Positions 50,448 through 60,789 of a DNA stretch of 64,000 nucleotides are shown piece after piece. The stretch spans positions 62,001-126,000 of the forward strand of contig NZ_LAPZ01000005.1 in the NCBI RefSeq assembly GCF_002120225.1, written 5' to 3'. The position numbers and the translations under genes were made by a program. The notes beneath the pieces are model-generated. The model saw only the letters and a program-made list of their open reading frames with translations, ran no database searches and had not been told where the DNA came from. This DNA is from Tenacibaculum holothuriorum. Lineage in GTDB: Bacteria > Bacteroidota > Bacteroidia > Flavobacteriales > Flavobacteriaceae. The stretch's first letter is position 1; every line of letters begins with the position of its first letter.

Positions 50448-52289
50448 TTAGTAATCTAACTTTTTAAGATAGTCTAATTTTAGCTGCCAAATATCCAATT
50501 CATTCTTAAACTCCTGAATACCTGCACGTACATTTTTCACTAAAGGGTTGTCTTCTGTTGCATTAGAAATGAAACTTAAATTATTTTCTAATTGTTGCAT
50601 TTCTCTAACAGTTTCATCAATTTTCCTTCTAATGAATAATTGCTCACTATCAAGTTTTCTGTAATCTTCTTGAGATAGATATGTATCGACAATGTTTTTA
50701 AACTTCATCATTTCAATATCTTCTCTCCCTAGATTTAACTTTTCTAAATGTGAATCAATTGCTTTGTTAAATTTACCATCTAAGTGACGAGCATTTCTTG
50801 GTAAGAAACCTAATTCTTTCCATTTACTCATTGCTTCTTGTACTTGTTCTAAAGTAACTCCTTCTTGAGCTTTAAACTCATCTAAAAACTCTTTCTTCGT
50901 ATCAACAACAGCTTGTTGCTCTTTGTTTAGTTCATTTTTGTGCGCATGTAATCTGTCAAAGTAGTAATTACAAGCATTTTTAAAGCGATTCCAAATATCA
51001 TCTGAATATTTTCTTGGAACATGACCAATCTTCTTCCAATCTGCTTGGATACGCTTCATTGTATTGGTTGTTTCATTCCAGTCCTCACTATCTTTAATAC
51101 TCTCAGCTAATTCAACTAAAGCCATTTTTTGCTTTAAGTTAGAACTCTGAGCACTCTTTTCTGATTTATAAAAGCTATTCTTAGATGTATTAAACTTCTT
51201 AGTGGCCGCCTTAAATTGTTGCCACACAGCCTCACTTCTATTGTATGGAAGTTTACCTATATCAAAATACTTTTTACGTAAAGCTTCTATTTCATTAATG
51301 CTCTTTTGCCAATCATTGTGGGTTTTATTCCCAGAAGTATCGTAAGCATTAATCTCAGCAACTACTTCTAACTTAGCATCAATCATATCTTGGTATTTAG
51401 ACTTTAATTGTCTAAAATACTCATGCCTTTTATCGTGAATTTTCTTTGTTGCGGTACTAAAACGAGTCCAAACTTCTTCTCTGTGCTCTTTACTTACAGG
51501 ACCTATTTCTTCTTTCCACATTTTATGCAATAGCTGCAATTCTTTAAAAGCTACATTTACATCTTTTACATTTGCTAAAGCCTCTGCTCTATCAATTAAC
51601 TTAATTTTTTCTTCTAAGTTATGTTTAAAGTCTAACTCTCTAAAGTCTTTATTTAAGTGAAGTAAATCATAAAATCTTTCTACGTGATGATGGTATGTTT
51701 TCCAAGTATCATTGTAACGAGTTTTTGGAACTGGCCCTACACTTTTCCAACGATTTTGAATTTGTTGGAAATCATTATACATTGTTTTAGGATCAGCATT
51801 AGTAATTAAGTTTTTCAACTCTTCAATTAAAGTAACTCTTTTTTCTAAATTCTCTTTTAATTGTTTTTCTAATTGCGAGTAATAAGTATCTCTTTTTGAT
51901 TTATACTCTCCTAATAACTTGTTATATTCTATTTTGGTTGGATTAGAATATTGAAAATCGATAGTGTTTCCTCCTTCAGCTAAAAAAGCTTCTTTCTTTT
52001 CTGCTAAAAGTTTTCCAAACTTAGCATTAAACGAATTTTTAATAGCATCTACATTGGCTTTTAACTGTTGAACTGGATGAGCCTTTAGCAACTTACTTAA
52101 TTCTGTTACTAATTTTTCCAAATCCATCGATGCATAATCTAACATCGGAATTTGGTGTTTCTCATCTTCTTTTTCAGCATCTTGTGCTACTTCATTTTCA
52201 ACTACATCAACCGCTTTTTCTACTTCGTTTAATTCTTGTGAATTTGTGTTTGTTGTTTGCTCTACGCTTTCGTCGTTATTGTCTAACAT
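50448..52289 (-). CDS. DUF349 repeat protein
   Basis: A 613-residue cytoplasmic helical protein. After an acidic N-terminus of ~50 residues there are at least five DUF349 repeats, each with a W-[KR]-x-[IV]-G-x-[VL]-P pattern: RWKSVGPVPKTRYNDTWKTY, MWKEEIGPVSKEHREEVWTR, KYFDIGKLPYNRSEAVWQQF, DWKKIGHVPRKYSDDIWNRF and KWKELGFLPRNARHLDGKFN. It is often annotated as a chromosome segregation protein on thin evidence. It is a stand-alone leftward gene. Confidence 0.88.
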   Translation of the reverse strand: MLDNNDESVEQTTNTNSQELNEVEKAVDVVENEVAQDAEKEDEKHQIPMLDYASMDLEKLVTELSKLLKAHPVQQLKANVDAIKNSFNAKFGKLLAEKKEAFLAEGGNTIDFQYSNPTKIEYNKLLGEYKSKRDTYYSQLEKQLKENLEKRVTLIEELKNLITNADPKTMYNDFQQIQNRWKSVGPVPKTRYNDTWKTYHHHVERFYDLLHLNKDFRELDFKHNLEEKIKLIDRAEALANVKDVNVAFKELQLLHKMWKEEIGPVSKEHREEVWTRFSTATKKIHDKRHEYFRQLKSKYQDMIDAKLEVVAEINAYDTSGNKTHNDWQKSINEIEALRKKYFDIGKLPYNRSEAVWQQFKAATKKFNTSKNSFYKSEKSAQSSNLKQKMALVELAESIKDSEDWNETTNTMKRIQADWKKIGHVPRKYSDDIWNRFKNACNYYFDRLHAHKNELNKEQQAVVDTKKEFLDEFKAQEGVTLEQVQEAMSKWKELGFLPRNARHLDGKFNKAIDSHLEKLNLGREDIEMMKFKNIVDTYLSQEDYRKLDSEQLFIRRKIDETVREMQQLENNLSFISNATEDNPLVKNVRAGIQEFKNELDIWQLKLDYLKKLDY

Positions 52290-52401
52290 GTCTACAATGT
52301 TTAAGTTCCACTAATAAAGGTCATAAAGATAATCATTCTTAGAAAACAGCAAACTTATTTTAGAAGGAAAACGACGATTTTTTTGTAGGAACTAAACTTC
52401 A

Positions 52402-53160
52402 TTACGAATTCCAAATCTCCCAAGCTTTTTCTGCTTGAAGCTCTAACATTTCTAATCCATTTTTGGTTGTAGCACCTTTCTCTATCCCTTTTTGAAGAAA
52501 TGTAGTTACTTCTGGATTATAAATCAAGTCGTACAATAAATGATTTGATCTTAAAAATTGATATGGGATATCTGGGCATCTTTCAATATTAGGAGAAGTT
52601 CCTAATGGCGTACAATTAATTATAACCGTGTGCTTTTGTAGTAACTCTTCTGACAATTCTTTGTAACTAATTCCCTTTTTTGAAGACGGATTTCTAGAAA
52701 CAAACTTATACTTAATGTCTAACTTTTTAAGAACATACCCCACAGCTTTTGCAGCACCTCCTGTTCCTAATATCAATGCTTTTTTGTGATGTTTTTTTAA
52801 TAGTGGAAGTAATGAATGCTTAAATCCGTACACATCTGTATTATACCCTTTTAACTTTCCTTTTTTGGTAATTTTTATCGTATTAACTGCACCTACTTTT
52901 AATGCTTTCCTATCGATTTTATCTAAATAGTTGAAGACTTCTAATTTGTACGGAATGGTAACATTCATTCCTTTTAAAGTAGTTTTGTTTTCTTTTATTT
53001 TCTTTGGAAGATCAGCAATAGATTCAATATCAAAATTTATGTATTGATGATTCCGTAAGTTTAATTTTTCAAACTTTTTTGAAAAATAATCTCTTGAAAA
53101 TGAATAGGCAATATTTCTTCCTACAAGAGCAAAAAGTTGTTTATTTTCTTTTTCTTCCAT
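52402..53160 (-). CDS. aroE: Shikimate dehydrogenase
   Basis: A 252-residue NADP enzyme of the shikimate pathway. The shikimate site is seen in NIAYSFSRDYF (a variant of SxS), the catalytic Lys in GMNVTIPYKLEVFNYLD and the Asp in GYNTDVYGFKHSL. The NADP loop is LGTGGAAKAVGYVL, followed by SRNPSSKKG. It overlaps the 3' end of the first DUF368 gene by 20 bases, suggesting coupled translation. Confidence 0.92.
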   Translation of the reverse strand: MEEKENKQLFALVGRNIAYSFSRDYFSKKFEKLNLRNHQYINFDIESIADLPKKIKENKTTLKGMNVTIPYKLEVFNYLDKIDRKALKVGAVNTIKITKKGKLKGYNTDVYGFKHSLLPLLKKHHKKALILGTGGAAKAVGYVLKKLDIKYKFVSRNPSSKKGISYKELSEELLQKHTVIINCTPLGTSPNIERCPDIPYQFLRSNHLLYDLIYNPEVTTFLQKGIEKGATTKNGLEMLELQAEKAWEIWNS

Positions 53161-54148
53161 AATAATCTATTCCTAAAATTAAAAGAATTCCAAATACAAT
53201 AAAGCCTACTGCAATCCATGTTTCTTGCAAAGAAAAATCTGGAATATAACGTTGATAATTTTCAACGATCTTATTTCCTTTTTTATCAAGTAAATGTACT
53301 CCGTTTTCTATTTTGTAAATAGTATTTTTCCAAGGCCATACGATTCCTAAAGAGCCTGTAATAAAGCCAATGATTAGCGCAGTAACTATTTGATGCCATC
53401 GTTTTAAAACATACCCTAACACGTGAGAAATTGAAACCAATCCGAATGCTGACCCTAAAGTAAAAACGCCAATAATTTTTAAATAACGAACTTTTACTAC
53501 ATCTTTTAACACATCAAAATTACCAGAAAACAATTGAGTAATTACATTACCAAACACATTTACACTATCAACTAAAAGTAGCACATAATTTCCTAATAAA
53601 ATAAGGATAAACGAACCAGAAAGTCCTGGTAAAGTCATACCTGAAACTCCTATTATTCCGCATAAAAAAACAAACCATAAGTTGTCATTTTCTTTGGCAG
53701 GAGTCATAAAACTAATTGCTAATCCAACAGATGCTCCAATAATAAGTGCTAAAACGTTCTTTAGTTTCCAATCTCCAAAATCTTTAGAGATATAGTAAAT
53801 AGAGCCGATTATCATTCCAAAGAACCACGCCCAAACATAGAGTTCGTAATTTTTTAGAAAGTAATCTAAAATTAATGAAACACTAAAGTAGCTAAACATA
53901 CTACCTAGCATTACAAAAATTAAAAATTGAATATTGGTATACTGTGCAAAACTTTTAAATCGACCGCTAAAAAGCAGCTTAAAAGCTTTACCATTTATAC
54001 GTTGAAAAGTAAAGATTAACTCTTCATAAAACCCCATTACAAAAGCAACCATACCACCAGAAACACCAGGAACTTTATTAGCTCCTCCCATAGCTAATCC
54101 TTTTAAAAAAAGATTAACTTTTTGCATTAGTGATCGCTCTTTATACAT
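53141..54148 (-). CDS. DUF368 membrane protein (first of a tandem pair)
   Basis: A 335-residue membrane protein with about eight to nine helices. DUF368 marks: LKGLAMGGANKVPGVSGGMV near the N-terminus and GISGMTLPGLSGSFILILLG-like sequence (IIGVSGMTLPGLSGSFILIL) in the middle. DUF368 proteins have been linked to undecaprenyl phosphate recycling in other bacteria. This is the second gene of the tamB/DUF368/DUF368/aroE leftward run, and it overlaps aroE by 20 bases. Confidence 0.9.
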   Translation of the reverse strand: MYKERSLMQKVNLFLKGLAMGGANKVPGVSGGMVAFVMGFYEELIFTFQRINGKAFKLLFSGRFKSFAQYTNIQFLIFVMLGSMFSYFSVSLILDYFLKNYELYVWAWFFGMIIGSIYYISKDFGDWKLKNVLALIIGASVGLAISFMTPAKENDNLWFVFLCGIIGVSGMTLPGLSGSFILILLGNYVLLLVDSVNVFGNVITQLFSGNFDVLKDVVKVRYLKIIGVFTLGSAFGLVSISHVLGYVLKRWHQIVTALIIGFITGSLGIVWPWKNTIYKIENGVHLLDKKGNKIVENYQRYIPDFSLQETWIAVGFIVFGILLILGIDYYGRKRK

Positions 54149-54180
54149 TTGGTTTAGTTAGTTGAACGAAGTTAGTGATT

Positions 54181-55107
54181 TTATGCTTGCTTTTTTACTG
54201 CTATTTTTTCTAGTAAAAGAATTAATCCGAACCCAACAATTGCTAAAACTATTGCTTGCATTAACTGTGGATTTCCATCGAATGAAAAAGGAGAAACTGA
54301 TAATTCATTAAAAGGAACTTGTTCTCCGTGTGAATTCGTCCTGTAGGTTAACACTTTTTTCCAAGGCCAAATTTTATTTAACGATCCAATTATAAACCCT
54401 GTTAAAATAGCCAATGTATAGTTTTTATAATGTGCAAACAACCATTTTAAAACTCTCGAGAAAGTTAACAACCCAACAACTGCCCCTAAACCAACTGTAG
54501 CTATTGTAACGAAATCTCTATTATTTACTGCTTGTAAAACTGGCTTGTATGCTCCTAACAAAACTAAGATAAACGATCCTGAAATACCTGGTAATATCAT
54601 AGCACAAATTGCTACTGCGCCAGCTAAAAACATAAATAAAGGTGATGAATTTTCGCTAACCAACGGATTTAATGTCGTTATATAATACGCCAATGCTGCA
54701 CCTATAATTAGTAGTAAGACTGAAAACACATTCCATTTTGTTATTTGTTTAGCAATGTATAATACGCTTGCCAATACTAATCCGAAGAAAAAAGACCATA
54801 ATAAAACTGGGTGATTCTCCAATAACCAAGAAATTACTTTTGCTAATGAAACAATACTTATAAAAATTCCTATAAACAATGATGCTAAGAAATTTCCATT
54901 TACTTGTTTCCATGCAGCTTTAAATCCTTCTTTTCTTAATACTGAAAGTAAGTTTAAATTTATACTACTTATTGAAGTTAATAACTCTTCGTAAATACCT
55001 GATATAAATGCAATAGTTCCTCCAGAAACTCCTGGAACAACATCGGCTGCTCCCATTGCTAACCCTTTTCCAGCAATTAACATATAGTCTTTAATAGATC
55101 GATTCAT
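54181..55107 (-). CDS. DUF368 membrane protein (second of a tandem pair)
   Basis: A 308-residue membrane protein with the same layout as its neighbour: GKGLAMGAADVVPGVSGGTI at the start and AICAMILPGISGSFILVLLG in the middle. The pair seems to be an old duplication with moderate divergence. It begins right at the tamB stop (55107/55108) and is 32 bases upstream of the other copy, so all are probably on one transcript. Confidence 0.9.
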   Translation of the reverse strand: MNRSIKDYMLIAGKGLAMGAADVVPGVSGGTIAFISGIYEELLTSISSINLNLLSVLRKEGFKAAWKQVNGNFLASLFIGIFISIVSLAKVISWLLENHPVLLWSFFFGLVLASVLYIAKQITKWNVFSVLLLIIGAALAYYITTLNPLVSENSSPLFMFLAGAVAICAMILPGISGSFILVLLGAYKPVLQAVNNRDFVTIATVGLGAVVGLLTFSRVLKWLFAHYKNYTLAILTGFIIGSLNKIWPWKKVLTYRTNSHGEQVPFNELSVSPFSFDGNPQLMQAIVLAIVGFGLILLLEKIAVKKQA

Positions 55108-58100
55108 TTAGTTTTGATTAGTTGTATCTTTCTTTTTACTCTTAAAACGTACGAATTTATTCTTTTTAACTTTTACAGTGTCTTTTTCTTTTTCCTTTTT
55201 TTCCTTTTTCTTTTTCTTCAACCCTAATTTTTGACCAAGTTCAGATAAATTATTAAAGTTTACTTGATATGATATACCTACACCTTGCGTATACCCTTCT
55301 TCTTCTACGTTGTTTTGTATTTCATTAGGTCTATTAAAAACCGTTCCTCTTAAAGTACCTTCTTCATTTAACAGTACTTCAACCTTAACTTCCCCAACAA
55401 CATTGGTTTGCGTATTCGTACCTACAGGAACTCCTACTTTACCGTTTACAATTACACGATCACTTACTTGAGTTGCTAATGAAACATCTACCTGATCATC
55501 TGTATTTAAATTGTTAATATTCCCTCTATCTCCTTGAGTATATCCAACTCCTACTTGAAATTTACTTCCATCTTTATTTAATAAATTTGATAAAATACTT
55601 GAGGCAATTTCTGAAGCTGTTCCTGTTAAACCTGCAGCAACATTACTACCTAATCTATCTTCATTATAAAAAGTTCCTAAAGCTAAAAGCGACACAAAAT
55701 GCTGCGTTCTTGTATTAATATCATTATCGTTTAAAACAAATTCTAATTCGGATGCTACGGTAGAATTTGCATTCGGAATTTTAATATCAAACTCTTGTTT
55801 TGACTCAAATAAGCTTCCAGTAATTTTAGTATATAAGTCAATTGGAATTTTACGACTCGAATTAATATTATCTAGCAATTGTGCTGGGTTTGCTTTGGTT
55901 CTATACACAGCAGTAATATCTAATTCGGCATCTAACGGATTTCCTGTCCAAGAAATATTACCTCCTTTTTGTACCTTAAATGGTTTTGAAATTCCTGCAT
56001 ATTTAAAATTATACACTCCTTCGTCTACATTTAAATCTCCAACCATGTTGAATTTTCCTCGAGTATCAATTTCAATAAATAAATTTCCTTCTCCTCTACC
56101 TTTTAAATCACTCCCTGCAACTTTATCAATTACAACTTGAGCTAGCGCATCGTTTGTTACTTCTAGAAAAATAGTAAGATTTAATCCTTTAATATCTTCA
56201 ATTGCTCTTTCTTTATCGGTAAGTTCTTTTTTATCTGATTTAAACCTTATTAATTTATAATTATCAATAGTTTTTACGTCGCTTAAAGGAATTACAAAAA
56301 CAGTACCTGGTTGTGTTTTTGCATTCTCCACTCTAATACTTAAATTGCTTGTAAGTCCGGTAATACGTGCATCTCCTTTTATAAATCCTGTACCATAATA
56401 CGGTACTTCTTCAGATTCTTTGGTATCTAAAACTAATAAGTTTTCTGTATTAAGTTTTAAATCTAAAAACCATTTTTCGAAATTCTCATGAGCAAAACTT
56501 CCTGACAAATATCCTTCGGTATCATGCTTGGTATCGGTAAGAATTACATTATTCAATTTAAATTGCTGCTTCTCTAATTCAACCGTAGTATTTCCTTTTA
56601 AGTCGAAATCTACATTTAGGTAAGGAAACTTTAAACCTGCATCTTCAAAATTTAGAGTTCCGTAAAAATCCGGATTTCTTAAAAATCCTGTTGCTGTAAA
56701 ATTCCCAGAAACTCTACCTCTTAATTTAGAAAGTACTTCTTCTCCTAAAGGGCTAAATGCTTCTAATTGATAATCTTTTAAGAACACTTCTAAATCTATA
56801 GTTGGTCTTTTTCCGCTAAAATCTAAACCTCCTGTTGCTGATATGTTTTTTGCCTTTTTATGAACCAAAGACAAGTTAACATCGAATTTCTCATATGAGT
56901 TATTTCCTGTTACGTTTAATGCTAAATCTCCTTGTTCAAAATTATTAATTTGAAATTCTTCAACTAGTAAATTTCCTTTTGGTGATACAGCTCCATTATC
57001 TTCTTTAAAGTCGATAACTCCGTTTAATTTTCCGTTTAGTTTTAAACTATCTACTGGTGGTAAAAAACTTTCTAATTTAACTTTTGTAAATCTTGCTTGT
57101 AAATCTTTGTAAGTACTATCTCTTAAAGCTCCTTTAAATTCAATTTTTTGATCTTTTGATGTTAATAAAAACGGACTAAATTCAAAATCTTTTTTCTTTA
57201 AATCGAAAACAACTTTGTTGTTATTATTGTTTCCTGGATTTATAGTCCAATCAAAACCTTTATAACTTAACATCGATTTTTGTACTCCTACAACCGATTT
57301 TTTTAATTCATCAATTGTATAAAAGAAATCTAAATTAAAGTTCTCTGAATTTTTATCTCCCCCTTTAAAAATAGATTTAAAGAAAAGTGTATCGTTTTTT
57401 GTTCTGTTAAGTAAATTCAGTTTTTTAATATTATAAAACTTGTTATTAACTTCTGCGGCTGTTAAGTGCGTATTATATAACGGATTTTTATTATCTAATC
57501 TAAGTAACAGCTTATTCACAACATTTCCGTATGCATCAATTTTTGGAGATGAAAATGTAAGTTTCATTGAGTTTTTATCAGAGTTTATTCTTCCTTTTAA
57601 ACGAGTATTTTCTCCAATAGAAATCTGAGGAAGAAAAATATCTACAATCTGATTATGAATTGTAAAATCAAAATCTAAATATTGATTTTTTGCTACTGGA
57701 TGCGGTTCGTAATTCGTATAAACACTTCCTAATGCATTTTCTGTAATAGGTAATAGTTCTTCAAAAGTAAATTTTCCTTTCAATTCTCCATTTACAATAT
57801 CTGCAGATGCCACTTTAATTGTTTTTATACTATCTTTTACAGAAGAAATTACTGAGAAATTCTTAAACGGATAACTTCTTTTTTGATTTGTATAAATCAA
57901 TTCATTAAAAGTAGCTTTACCAACAATATTATCTAGAGTATTCCCTGAAATATCTAACTTAACATTTCCTTTAATTTTTGAAATACTGTCTCTTGTAAAC
58001 AAGTTGGTTTTTTTAAGGTCAATCTCTGCTATTTTTGCTTTAAAATCGAACTTATTAATTTCTGAAGAAAAATCTGCTAATCCCTCAAACTCTAGTTTAA

Positions 58101-59523
58101 AATTTTCGTCTTTTGCATGTAACAAACCATCAAATTTCTTATTTTGAAACTGACCATTTACACTTAATTTTTTATAATTATAGCCATTAAAATCAAGATT
58201 ATCTACCTCTCCTATTATTATAGTATTAATATTATCTACACTAAAACCACTTCCACTAACATCTGCTTGCAATGTTATTTTTCCTAGAATAGGATCATTA
58301 GTAAATTTACCCAAATCAAAATCTATAAATTCTACTTCTCCTGAATAGGAAGCGTGATCAATATCATCTATTTCGGTTAATTGTAAATCAGAAATCGTAG
58401 TTCCAATCTCAGAATCTATCGCTAAAGTAGCTTCCATTTGTTCTGGAGTAACCTTTAACAATCCTGATAATGTAAAATTTCCAAGTCTTCTAAATTCAGT
58501 TGGTAGTGTTTTCCCTAAAAGATTAGGCAATGTGTTTTTTAACTGCTGATAGTTTGCCGTAACATTCTCTATATCTCCATCGAAAACAAAACCTCTATCT
58601 GTGTTTAAAACATTAACAAAACCTAAGTTTCCTTTTATTTTCATGCCCCTTTTAGAGTACATGTTTAGTTTGTTTACGCTAAAATTATTGAGAACCCCAT
58701 TAACACTACCTGTAAAAGTTAACAGGTCATTACTACTTAACTCGTTGTAAAACTTTTTTAAATCTTTAATCGACAATGCACTTTTATGAAAAGTTGCGTC
58801 AATGTTTACTTTATCATTAAAATCTGCTAAATCTTTTCTCTTATATGAAAGTTTAATATCTGCTTTTACTTTCGACTTATTATTCGTCTCTAATAAAGCG
58901 TTCTTAAACAACATTTTGGTTTTTGTATACGTAAAATCTGTTGTAATATTGGTTACTTTCACGCCTCTATTTTCAGTAAAATAGAGTCCTCTTATTTTCA
59001 TATATACATTAGGACCAACAACTGAGAAATCTTGTAAATTACCTCCTCCATTTAAAGCTGAAAACTCAAGTGAATCTTTCTTATTTAAATCAATAAGCTT
59101 AAAGTTTAATCCATCTATATAAATATTAGAAGTCTTTAATACAAAAGGAGTAGACTTTGGATCTTTAGGTTTCCCGTCTTCAAAAGTTTCTAAGAATACA
59201 CTGAGGTTATCTTCTTTTTCTCCTTTATAGTTTTTTAGATGAAAGTTAACACCTTCTAATGTTGCACTCCCTAAATCAACCTGATTTTCTAAAATCTTTT
59301 TTGCATTTAACAGCGAAGTACTTAGCCTATTTACAAAAATTAAAGTGTCTTTATGATGGTCTCGAATTTCAATTCCTTTTAATTGAACACTTCCTAGAAA
59401 AGATAAGTCTAATTTTTTTATAACTAAGTTTATTCCTAAACTCTTGTTTACCTCTTTGGTAACTATTTTAGCTAATTGAGTTTGAACAGCTGGAATTGAA
59501 AATAAAACAATTATCAACAACAA
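55108..59523 (-). CDS. tamB: TamB-like translocation/assembly protein
   Basis: A 1471-residue envelope protein with an N-terminal membrane helix and a very long repetitive beta structure. The C-terminal ~400 residues show the DUF490/TamB domain (GVYNFKYAGISKPFKVQKGG, ELDITAVYRTKANPAQLLDN) and end in a Lys-rich tail. It probably moves lipids or outer-membrane proteins. The TTG at 59523 is the only standard start, but the frame stays open for 22 codons upstream (YYKTIKKGGKILLRILKY), and this basic stretch looks like the normal cytoplasmic N-terminus, so a rare start codon or an error in a run of A/G bases is possible. Confidence 0.88.
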   Translation of the reverse strand: MLLIIVLFSIPAVQTQLAKIVTKEVNKSLGINLVIKKLDLSFLGSVQLKGIEIRDHHKDTLIFVNRLSTSLLNAKKILENQVDLGSATLEGVNFHLKNYKGEKEDNLSVFLETFEDGKPKDPKSTPFVLKTSNIYIDGLNFKLIDLNKKDSLEFSALNGGGNLQDFSVVGPNVYMKIRGLYFTENRGVKVTNITTDFTYTKTKMLFKNALLETNNKSKVKADIKLSYKRKDLADFNDKVNIDATFHKSALSIKDLKKFYNELSSNDLLTFTGSVNGVLNNFSVNKLNMYSKRGMKIKGNLGFVNVLNTDRGFVFDGDIENVTANYQQLKNTLPNLLGKTLPTEFRRLGNFTLSGLLKVTPEQMEATLAIDSEIGTTISDLQLTEIDDIDHASYSGEVEFIDFDLGKFTNDPILGKITLQADVSGSGFSVDNINTIIIGEVDNLDFNGYNYKKLSVNGQFQNKKFDGLLHAKDENFKLEFEGLADFSSEINKFDFKAKIAEIDLKKTNLFTRDSISKIKGNVKLDISGNTLDNIVGKATFNELIYTNQKRSYPFKNFSVISSVKDSIKTIKVASADIVNGELKGKFTFEELLPITENALGSVYTNYEPHPVAKNQYLDFDFTIHNQIVDIFLPQISIGENTRLKGRINSDKNSMKLTFSSPKIDAYGNVVNKLLLRLDNKNPLYNTHLTAAEVNNKFYNIKKLNLLNRTKNDTLFFKSIFKGGDKNSENFNLDFFYTIDELKKSVVGVQKSMLSYKGFDWTINPGNNNNNKVVFDLKKKDFEFSPFLLTSKDQKIEFKGALRDSTYKDLQARFTKVKLESFLPPVDSLKLNGKLNGVIDFKEDNGAVSPKGNLLVEEFQINNFEQGDLALNVTGNNSYEKFDVNLSLVHKKAKNISATGGLDFSGKRPTIDLEVFLKDYQLEAFSPLGEEVLSKLRGRVSGNFTATGFLRNPDFYGTLNFEDAGLKFPYLNVDFDLKGNTTVELEKQQFKLNNVILTDTKHDTEGYLSGSFAHENFEKWFLDLKLNTENLLVLDTKESEEVPYYGTGFIKGDARITGLTSNLSIRVENAKTQPGTVFVIPLSDVKTIDNYKLIRFKSDKKELTDKERAIEDIKGLNLTIFLEVTNDALAQVVIDKVAGSDLKGRGEGNLFIEIDTRGKFNMVGDLNVDEGVYNFKYAGISKPFKVQKGGNISWTGNPLDAELDITAVYRTKANPAQLLDNINSSRKIPIDLYTKITGSLFESKQEFDIKIPNANSTVASELEFVLNDNDINTRTQHFVSLLALGTFYNEDRLGSNVAAGLTGTASEIASSILSNLLNKDGSKFQVGVGYTQGDRGNINNLNTDDQVDVSLATQVSDRVIVNGKVGVPVGTNTQTNVVGEVKVEVLLNEEGTLRGTVFNRPNEIQNNVEEEGYTQGVGISYQVNFNNLSELGQKLGLKKKKKEKKEKEKDTVKVKKNKFVRFKSKKKDTTNQN

Positions 59524-59601
59524 AAAAAGTACAATGTACTTTAGAATACGTAATAATATTTTACCCCCTTTTTTTATTGTTTTATAGTATTAAATGATTA
59601 A

Positions 59602-59609
59602 CAAAAGTA
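59602..59609 (-). promoter_or_regulatory. Putative -7 box for the tamB operon
   Basis: On the minus strand this reads TACTTTTG, a match to TAnnTTTG. It would place the transcript start near 59595, just upstream of the open frame that extends tamB. Confidence 0.4.
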
Positions 59610-59672
59610 GTTTGCTAAATCAAAAACATTGCCAATTAGCACAAAGAACGTTCAATTTTAACTAATATTCAA

Positions 59673-59680
59673 TATTTTTG
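59673..59680 (+). promoter_or_regulatory. Putative -7 box for tsaD
   Basis: TATTTTTG matches TAnnTTTG and lies 28 bases before the TTG start of tsaD. Confidence 0.4.
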
Positions 59681-59708
59681 CTTTCTAAACTTATTTTTTA
59701 AGAAAATT

Positions 59709-60737
59709 TTGAGTCAAAAACCAATTTATATACTTGGAATTGAATCGTCTTGTGACGATACAAGTGCAGCGGTAATTTGTAACAGAAAAGTGCTAAGTAA
59801 CATTGTAGCTAATCAAGAAGTACATGCTAAATATGGTGGTGTGGTTCCTGAATTAGCTTCTAGAGCACATCAACAAAACATAGTTCCTGTGGTTCAACAA
59901 GCTATTGAACAAGCTGGAATTACAAAAGAAGACTTAAGCGCCATTGCTTTTACAAAAGGACCTGGATTAATGGGCTCTTTATTAGTCGGAACTTCTTTTG
60001 CAAAATCACTTGCTTTAGGTTTAGATATTCCTTTAATAGATGTAAATCATATGCAAGCGCATATTTTGGCACATTTTATTGAGGAAGAAGATGCTAAAAT
60101 TCCACCTTTTCCATTTGTATGCTTAACCATTAGTGGTGGTCATACTCAAATAGTAAAAATAACCAATCATTTTGAAATGGAAGTTTTAGGAGAAACTATT
60201 GACGATGCCGTTGGTGAAGCTTTTGATAAGTCTGCTAAAATTCTAGGACTCCCATATCCTGGTGGTCCATTAATTGACAAATACGCTAAACAAGGAAACC
60301 CTAAAGCTTTTAAATTCACCAAACCTAGAGTTGGTGATTTAGAGTTTAGCTTTAGCGGCTTAAAAACTGGAATTCTTTATTTCATTCAGAAAAATGTAAA
60401 AGAGAATCCTGATTTTATAAAAGAGAATCTTTATGATATTTGTGCTTCTATTCAACATACCATTATAGAAATTTTAATGGACAAACTTAAAAATGTAGTT
60501 AAGCAAACTGGTATAAAACATATTGCTATTGCTGGTGGAGTTTCAGCAAATTCAGAAATTAGAAAACGTTTGCAACAAGCAGAAAAGCATTGGGGATGGA
60601 CAACCTATATTCCTAAATTTGAATACACTACCGATAATGCTGCAATGATTGCAATTACTGGATATTTAAAATATTTAAACAAAACGTATTCTGATGTTTC
60701 AGTAACGGCTCAAGCTCGTTTAAAAGTTACGGAGTAA
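59709..60737 (+). CDS. tsaD: tRNA N6-adenosine threonylcarbamoyltransferase
   Basis: A 342-residue ASKHA-fold enzyme that makes t6A37 in ANN-decoding tRNAs together with TsaB and TsaE. IYILGIESSCDDTSAAV opens the protein, followed by VPELASRAHQQNI, the metal-binding His pair in DVNHMQAHILAHF, ISGGHTQIVK and IAIAGGVSANSEIR. The start is TTG at 59709; the next in-frame residues match the family N-terminus exactly, so the unusual start is accepted. It is divergent from tamB. Confidence 0.96.
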   Translation: MSQKPIYILGIESSCDDTSAAVICNRKVLSNIVANQEVHAKYGGVVPELASRAHQQNIVPVVQQAIEQAGITKEDLSAIAFTKGPGLMGSLLVGTSFAKSLALGLDIPLIDVNHMQAHILAHFIEEEDAKIPPFPFVCLTISGGHTQIVKITNHFEMEVLGETIDDAVGEAFDKSAKILGLPYPGGPLIDKYAKQGNPKAFKFTKPRVGDLEFSFSGLKTGILYFIQKNVKENPDFIKENLYDICASIQHTIIEILMDKLKNVVKQTGIKHIAIAGGVSANSEIRKRLQQAEKHWGWTTYIPKFEYTTDNAAMIAITGYLKYLNKTYSDVSVTAQARLKVTE

Positions 60738-60789
60738 ATCACTCTTTTAATAAAAAAAAACACAACATATGTTGTAATTCCCCTCACAA

